From positions 24,900,495-24,964,494 of the forward strand of contig NC_090187.1 of assembly GCF_024679245.1 (NCBI RefSeq): DNA of 64,000 bases. Reading direction: 5' to 3'. Position numbers and translations under genes: made by a program. Below the pieces are notes generated by a model. That model saw nothing but the letters and a program-made list of their open reading frames with translations. It searched no databases and was not told where the DNA came from. The DNA is from Pseudorasbora parva (lineage: Eukaryota; Chordata; Actinopteri; Cypriniformes; Gobionidae). Positions 57,945 to 64,000 of this stretch are shown one piece after another. Within the stretch, counting starts at the first letter, position 1. Each line of letters starts with the position of its first letter.

Positions 57945-59349
57945 CCCGCTGCAAAATGTTCGCTACTACCGCAATAATAGCAATGGGTGCACAACTCTGT
58001 GCCACCCCTCTGTTGGCAGTGGAAACATTGTCTTGCTCGTTGGCGTCGGGTCTGTTGAAATTGGTGTTGAGGTTGTGACAACCGTTCGTTAGGGTACTGT
58101 CGTGTGATCGGGTATGTTGACTGAGTCGCTTGGGGGGGTATGTGGACATGGTGGCGTTGGGGTGGCTGATGTTGAGCGAAATGTTTCAAGGAATGGGGTG
58201 ATTGTGGTGTTGAATACTGTTGCTGTGATACAGCACCAAATTGTGGACGTTGCGATTGAAATCGATGTTGGTTTTGTTCATGTGTGACTGAATCTGGCTG
58301 CTGGACTTGGTGATCTGGTCCTGGACTCCACTCTGGCGGCAGCTGGCTGACCTGTGTCATGCTCCGAGGATGTCTGTGCGCCGCTGTCGCTCCTAACTCT
58401 CCATTGCCAACTGCAAAACATTGTTGTGATGTAACTGATGGCTGCTGAATGGTCTCTTTGATCTGCATAATGTCATCGCTAAGTCTTTTTAGCTGAGACA
58501 TCAGGTCAAGCTTTGACTGTTTAGGCAGACATTTTTGATCGGGGGCAGGCTGATCTAGCTGTATGGCGTGAATAATGGCATGGCGTTCCGTTTTCCGCTT
58601 GTTCTGCCTTTCTGACTCATGAGAACAAGCAATATTCAGTTTTTCCAGCAGTACTTCATCGGAAATCGCAGCGTCAGAAAGATACGGCTGTAAGTCGGTC
58701 TGAATACGGTCGTTTTGCAAACCCGTTAGGACTGAATGCAGAAACATGTTCTGGACTAAAACAGGGTCATACTTTAACCCAGATTCATCTTCCTGGGAGG
58801 CAAACAGAATTTTTTGTCTCAGGTCAAGAGCACGTATCAGGAAGTTTTGTGGAGTCTCTTTGCTGCGCTGGCCCTCTGTGGTCAACTGTTTGTATAATTC
58901 GGTTGCGTTTTTCTCTTGATAATGAGAACGTAGGATGCGTCTCAGTGTAGGAAGAGTTAAACCAGCTTTCCCTTCAAGATAGCTGCGTAGCTGGAGCCCA
59001 GGTGTAATGGATCTGATTACTGCGTCTATGATTTCCTGTTCCGGATATGCCTTGCACAGCGCACTCTCTATCTGACGAGCAAGACTAGAAAATGAAAGTC
59101 TGTCTTTTTGGCCCGGCTCACCTATCATTCCGGAGATTTTAAACTCTTTATGCCAAATTACTGGTGCATTGTGTCTCTGGGGCAGTTGCGAATGGTCTGT
59201 CGGTCTCCTGTCTGATGTCACCTGCACCCTTGCTGTAGTATCTGGAACAGCAGTATTGACATGCATGGCCTGGAATGATTCAGTTATAGTATTTGTTTCT
59301 CTTACCGGTCGCTGGGCCGTGTTTATTTCTCTTTCAATGTGTGCCAGCT
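57866..59349 (-). pseudogene. Gypsy gag, main part with zinc knuckle (interrupted)
   Basis: About 494 codons that form the nucleocapsid side of gag. A capsid-like region (YLEGKAGLTL, LRSHYQEKNATELYKQL) is followed by a Q/H/P-rich stretch. A CCHC knuckle [14 protein letters not shown] lies near the C-terminus. The dozen codons before 59349 that look like an ORF start (MALMLVPILG) are LTR sequence of the nested element, not gag. The end overlaps the protease ORF by 79 nt in the -1 frame, the usual gag-pol arrangement. Confidence 0.85.
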
Positions 59350-59848
59350 TGTTACGACCCAAAATAGGGACCAACATTAGAGCCATTCATAAAGGTGTAT
59401 AAACCCAAATCACAAAGGCCATGGTAGTAAAAAGAAAGATTTATTTACAACAAATTAACAAAAACAAACAAACATATAAAACTTAAAGTAAGGACTGGTG
59501 AGCTAAACTAATCTAAACTACAACTCAGAGTTAATTCTTTCCTAACTCCCGAGAAACACAAAAGAAAATACATAAACAAATCTTCCGGGTCAGCTTCCTT
59601 ACCTATGCTTTCCCACTAACCTAACATAACTAAACAAACAAAAACTCACCATCCTGTACAAAAGAAACCAGAAACACAACAGGTTTCCAGAGGTAGGCTC
59701 CCCCCCCCCTCCAAACTGAAGTTTCACCAGCAGCTCTTAAGTAGGCAGAGGCCTCAGGTGTTAGGCATAATCAGGCTCCACCCCCATCCAATTGGCAGCT
59801 ATTCTCAGACAGGAAAGAAAACAAGAGAAAGAGTAGGGGCTCGTAACA
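59350..59848 (-). repeat. 3' LTR of the nested element
   Basis: 499 bp. On the minus strand it starts TGTTACGAGCCCC and ends GGTCGTAACA, with a short G-rich purine run (GGGGG) just before it. Confidence 0.92.
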
Positions 59849-60978
59849 CCCCCACACATAAAACATTAAATATAATTAAAATAATTATTTTAATGAAGTC
59901 AGTACTCACCATCTATGATGAAACAAAACATTCAAAAATCCTAAAATGAGATTGCACAGCTCCAATTCATGCAAGCTCTTACCAGAATTGTCCAAGTCAG
60001 TGCTCACTGACCTAACCCATACCGAAGGAAAGGCTGGTAGTCCTCTAAAGAACAGTTCTCCATTCCAGCACTCAGAAAGCGCTTAAGAATCATAGAAGTG
60101 TTCACAAAAACAGTAGGCTTAGCTCTGGCATTTCTATGAAGTGCCAAACTCTGCCATAATATAACGATTTACAATAAGAGCAAAATGGCTTATGCATGAT
60201 CGCAAACTCACTTAGCTTATCTGCTGCTTACTTGGCTAAAAGGGTCAAGTTCATTTCAAAATGCTTATCAAAAATGAACACTAGACTTCTGTACCAAAAG
60301 TATGTTTAAGAATCAGCTAAAACAGAAGCTTTGTCAACTAAAAATCACCTTCGGTTGACTCAAGAAGGTTATCAAAGCATCAAGGAGGTCCAAGCAGAGC
60401 AAAGTTGGTAGCACTTTGAGGTACACACGAAAAATCAAATAGCCTCCCTTTCAAATGCAAACTCTGGTTTGCGCATTAACCTCGATTGTTACTCCTACAT
60501 TACAGTTCAAAGTTCCATTACATATGAAGATCTCAGCATCTTATTCTCTAGAAAAAAAATCAAGCTGAATTAAAATACAGCCTGCGAGATCTTTTAAAGA
60601 GCATCACTGGAGAACAGTTTCTAAGCCACTAACAGACACATTTTGTTGTCTCACGGCATTTGAATCTGCCACAAACAATCTCCATTTCTGAATTCACACA
60701 TTGAAACCCAGGGTTTCTACAGCGATTTAGCTGTTCTAATGAAGGAGTCTAAACAAACTTCTCCAAATCAAAATTCTCCATCACAAATGTCACCTGACAA
60801 AACAGAAGCACTAACAAAGCCTACTGCAAAATACAATTAGGCAAATCCAGAAACTCTACCCCATAAACAAAACCAATGGCCGAAAAAAAAAAAAAAAAAA
60901 AGCGATTACACAAAAGAATGGCAAAGACAAGTGGTCAAATTAAGCACCAGTTAAACTGCCAAAACCAAAAGGGAACAA

Positions 60979-61240
60979 ATGCTACAAAAAAGACACAAAT
61001 AGCAATGCATTAAACACAAAGCATGCTACCGAAGAGACACGTAGCGATGCATTAAACACAAAGCATGCTACCGAAGAGACACGTAGCGATGCATTAAACA
61101 CAAAGCATGCTACCGAAGAGACACGTAGCGATGCATTAAACACAAAGCATGCTACCGAAGAGACACGTAGCGATGCATTAAACAAAGCATGCTACAGAAG
61201 AGACATGTAGCGATGCATTAAACACACGCATGCTACAGGA
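60979..61240. repeat. 42-bp tandem repeat in the nested element
   Basis: The unit begins GCATGCTACCGAAGAGACAC and continues GTAGCGATGCATTAAACACA. Clean copies start at 61021, 61063, 61105 and 61147, with degenerate ones on both sides. The minus frame stays open as a 14-residue repeat (NASLRVSSVACFVF), but that follows from 42 being a multiple of 3. Confidence 0.9.
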
Positions 61241-61349
61241 AACAAGTAGCATTGGATTCAAAAGCACTTCGTTAAAACAAGTTACAAGAACTAAAGTAGC
61301 ATTGCAAACAAAGGCAGTTAAGATCGATCCCGGACGAGCCCCCAATTTA

Positions 61350-61847
61350 TGTTACGACCCAAAATAGGGACCAACATTAGAGCCATTCATAAAGGTGTAT
61401 AAACCCAAATCACAAAGGCCATGGTAGTAAAAAGAAAGATTTATTTACAACAAATTAACAAAAACAAACAAACATATAAAACTTAAAGTAAGGACTGGTG
61501 AGCTAAACTAATCTAAACTACAACTCAGAGTTAATTCTTTCCTAACTCCCGAGAAACACAAAAGAAAATACATAAACAAATCTTCCGGGTCAGCTTCCTT
61601 ACCTATGCTTTCCCACTAACCTAACATAACTAAACAAACAAAAACTCACCATCCTGTACAAAAGAAACCAGAAACACAACAGGTTTCCAGAGGTAGGCTT
61701 CCCCCCCCTCCAAACTGAAGTTTCACCAGCAGCTCTTAAGTAGGCAGAGGCCTCAGGTGTTAGGCATAATCAGGCTCCACCCCCATCCAATTGGCAGCTA
61801 TTCTCAGACAGGAAGGAAAACAAGAGAAAGAGTAGGGGCTCGTAACA
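61350..61847 (-). repeat. 5' LTR of the nested element
   Basis: 498 bp, nearly identical to the copy exactly 2,000 bp to the left. It is followed inside by TAAAT and the primer-binding site. Confidence 0.92.
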
Positions 61848-62129
61848 CAGCTCCACCGATGTTCCTGGATCAGCAGTAATGGTCACTGTGAGGTCGTTTA
61901 ATTTCTCATTAATACTCAATAACTCCGCCATACCACTGTCCTCTAGATCTTCCAGCTCACTCCTCAATAAATAGCTGCTGAGATACTTTATGAGTGAGAG
62001 ACGGGTCACATTTGTCACATCTTTTACTAACGTGATGTGTAAAAAAGAGCATAGTTCCATTAATTTCTCTCTTGACAGTGTGCATAATTTTTCTCCTATC
62101 TCCTCCTGCAGACTCTGAAGTGCATCCAT
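61848..62129 (-). pseudogene. Gypsy gag, N-terminal part (interrupted)
   Basis: From the ATG at 62129, 94 codons (start MDALQSLQEEIGEKL) run to the insertion point of the nested LTR element. A helical, leucine-rich segment (LCTLSREKLMELCSFL) resembles the N-terminal domains of other fish Gypsy gags. The codon phase at the break matches the downstream gag part. Confidence 0.8.
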
Positions 62130-62353
62130 TCTTTTTCTTTCTCTGCAGTGTTTTTCAGTGTTTGGAGTGACAGTTACCTCACTGATCTGGGTCCCGTCGC
62201 TTCTGTAATCACTGTACCTTAAGCGCACGCACCACTTAACAAGCCTGGTCTCTCAACTTCACTCAGCTGCCTCACTGCTGTACATCTGGGTAAGTAGAGA
62301 TGAATATGATTGGGTGGTCCTCGCTGATGTAAGAGTCAGATCACCCAACAATC

Positions 62354-62371
62354 ATCCCAGCGGTGCCTCCA
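62354..62371 (-). promoter_or_regulatory. primer-binding site, tRNA-Thr type
   Basis: The minus strand reads TGGAGGCACCGCTGGGAT, a few bases inside the 5' LTR. Its complement ends GGTGCCTCCA, which fits the 3' end of vertebrate tRNA-Thr(AGT) as I recall it. Confidence 0.7.
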
Positions 62372-62377
62372 AATTTA

Positions 62378-63228
62378 TGTAGCACTCCTGTAAGGGAGTA
62401 CATTTGTAAATAACAAATCAGACGCGATGCTTCTCATTCATATTTTTACTGAGAATGAATTTGTGGCAATAAATGAACAATTATTACACACAACAATGTA
62501 TGAACTGTCTTATTCATATAATTGTATACAGAATAAATGCATGAGCTCTCCTGGTGTACTTCCCCTTTAAATGTGCATCTCAAATTCACCGTGAATGAGT
62601 ATACACTCAAAGTAGTGCAAATCCACACTAAACATCCACACTCTTTATATTTACAAGCCCACATCTCATACAAAACACACACAATACAAATCATACAGTT
62701 TATAGAACAACTCAACCGCATACATTTAATCGTCCTCTAGACACACATGATTTGCGCGCGAACCGCATGCTCCACAGCCGATAACTCTACAGCTTTACGT
62801 TGTACTCGGCCCGTATCACACTCCAAGTAATAATAAAACACAATACTCTTAGAAAATACATCTAGAAACACTAATAATTCACATGTGTGCAAATGTACGC
62901 TTCATATACCTGTAAGGGAGTACATTTGTAAATAACAAATCAGACGCGATGCTTCTCATTCATATTTTTACTGAGAATGAAGCGTCTCGCGAGAACTCCC
63001 CAGCTATGAGCAAACGCACGCACACAAACACGACCAATCAGATGCACCCATCCCAAATGTATTAACAGTTAATTTTAAACCTCATACTAATTTACTAAAC
63101 GTGTTAATTAATGCAAAACATAACATTTCAACGTCCTTACTAACATTAATATTTAATAATTATTTAAACTGATTACTTCATTAAACCTTATGTAAACACA
63201 TACAGTACATCTAATTCAGCATATTACA
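62378..63228 (-). repeat. 5' LTR of the Gypsy element, with internal duplication
   Basis: 851 bp, bounded by TGTAATATG and GCTACA on the minus strand (TG...CA). A 73-bp block (starting CCTGTAAGGGAGTACATTTG) occurs twice, at 62387-62459 and 62909-62981. Confidence 0.8.
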
Positions 63229-63431
63229 ATCGCGCGTTAAATATCGGACACACTAGCACTCGCTGGGCAGGAGGAGATTTATGCGATGGTCTGGGAAGAG
63301 TCTGGGGGTTTGTTTGGTAATATTTTGAATTAATATTAATAAAAAAGTAGCAGTGTAATAAAACCGGAAAAATCACTCATTTTGGCGCCCCTAGCATTTG
63401 CCTATTTCGCCTATGCCACGGGCCGGCCCTG
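63229..63431. mobile_element. terminus of a hAT-like element
   Basis: Ends CACGGGCCGGCCCTG, a hAT-like terminus (inverse CAGGGCCGGCCCGTG). The other end was not found in the window. The Gypsy element may have inserted into it. Confidence 0.45.
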
Positions 63432-64000
63432 CCCAGCTAACAGGGAACGTTCTCAGAACGTTGGCTAACGTTCTCTGAAAGTTCTCTCAACGTTATCAAA
63501 AAACGTTCTCGCAGTAACGTTATTAGAACGTTGTGCCAACGTTATTTGCTATAGAGAAACGTTCTAAAAACGTTAGCTATAAAACGTTATTCTTACATTG
63601 TTAGTGGAACGTTTTAAAAACGTTACTACATTAAAAAAGTATTAGTCATTACAAATTAGTCATACAGCTTTTTTCTCAAACTTCAGATACATAATTTGTA
63701 TATCCAGAGATAACTTAATGACACTTAAATGCTATTTTCGTGTATATATTATTTTTTTTACAATCAGAAGAAAAATCTAGTAAACTAATTATGTACTAAA
63801 TATAAATGTAATATAAATATAAAAGTCAATTATAAAAGTGGTTTTAGCTTTTTTTAAGAAAGAATAAGATGTCAATAAACAAAAGCAAGTACAGTAAAGC
63901 AGAAAACAGGAATATTTTATTTGATCATACTCCACACCCTTATAAGAACGTTATTTAACGTTCTTAGAACCTAATGAGAACGTTAATACAACGTTCCACA
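63432..64000. repeat. AACGTT palindrome-rich element, runs off the window
   Basis: Thirteen AACGTT palindromes occur within 63440-63625 and four more in 63945-64000, separated by about 320 bp of AT-rich sequence. The two clusters look like arms of one element. The right boundary is not in the window. Confidence 0.7.

Larger units (their letters stand above)
59350..61847 (-). mobile_element. non-autonomous LTR retroelement nested in gag
   Basis: Two LTRs of 499 and 498 bp (59350-59848, 61350-61847), each TGTTACGA...TCGTAACA. The duplicated target CAGCT is present at 59345-59349 and 61848-61852. Orientation is minus, from a primer-binding site at 61327-61344 reading TGGGGGCTCGTCCGGGAT (tRNA-Pro type). 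The 1.5-kb interior has no gag or pol. It holds a 42-bp tandem array. The few LTR differences seen (C-tract near 59700, A/G near 59815) point to a recent insertion. Confidence 0.92.
52321..63228 (-). mobile_element. Ty3/Gypsy LTR retrotransposon with a nested LTR element in gag
   Basis: Minus-strand order: 5' LTR (62378-63228), primer-binding site (62354-62371), gag, protease-RT, RNase H-integrase, polypurine tract (about 52590-52599, minus strand CAGGGGGAGA) and 3' LTR (52321-52589). RT before integrase places it in Gypsy rather than Copia. No envelope gene lies between integrase and the 3' LTR. Defects seen: gag is split by 2.5 kb of another LTR element, pol has a one-base frame change in an A10 run, and the 3' LTR lacks the outer ~580 bp present in the 5' LTR. 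It is therefore a non-functional genomic copy as it stands. Confidence 0.92.

Noticed and set aside
53382..57977. Plus-strand ORFs opposite the Gypsy pol
   Set aside because: Shadows of pol; they show no motifs.
60982..61185. 67-codon repetitive ORF (14-residue repeat)
   Set aside because: Consequence of a 42-bp repeat with no stop; no start context or homologue recognised.
60979..61240. CRISPR-like direct repeats
   Set aside because: The 42-bp units are contiguous with no unique spacers, and the genome is eukaryotic.

Overview
This is nuclear DNA from a teleost, most likely a cyprinid (carp/goldfish/zebrafish group). It shows intron-rich vertebrate genes, long CA/CT/GA microsatellites, and very dense small DNA transposons. 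Recurring repeat starts such as the TTAA-flanked 'AAAGGGATAGTTCACC' type are typical of cyprinid genomes, as far as I recall. No bacterial-style operons, CRISPR arrays, rRNA or tRNA genes were seen. All exon models were built by eye from GT/AG sites and reading-frame continuity.

Positions 1-36,500 hold one complete plus-strand gene. It has 20 coding exons (1350-34810) that join without a frame break into a 1,132-residue protein, identified as beta-1,4-N-acetylgalactosaminyltransferase 3 (b4galnt3). It is a Golgi type II membrane enzyme with a PA14 domain, a very long acidic/basic low-complexity linker encoded by one 1.34-kb exon, and a C-terminal GT7-type catalytic domain. Its introns are full of MITEs, hAT-like elements, a LINE fragment and microsatellites.

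Positions 42,177-47,091 hold a complete minus-strand troponin I gene (200 residues, 8 coding exons including a 4-nt microexon), convergent with b4galnt3. Its introns contain an 889-bp hAT-like element and a 1.4-kb terminal-inverted-repeat element. The latter appears to carry its own small spliced gene (54-aa ORF, CpG-rich leader, polyadenylation signal) in antisense to troponin I.

Positions 47,100-64,000 contain no recognisable host gene. They hold a CA-rich repeat cluster, a 1,489-bp hAT-like element with a perfect 8-bp target duplication (50522-52010), and a minus-strand Ty3/Gypsy LTR retrotransposon (about 52321-63228). The Gypsy gag is split by a younger 2.5-kb non-autonomous LTR element (59350-61847) with near-identical LTRs, a 5-bp target duplication and a tRNA-Pro type primer-binding site. 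The window ends in a hAT-like terminus and an array of AACGTT palindromes.

The most unusual items are the transposon carrying a spliced microgene (43111-44531), the nested LTR-in-gag insertion, the long foldback elements, and a UG-repeat set directly against a b4galnt3 splice acceptor.
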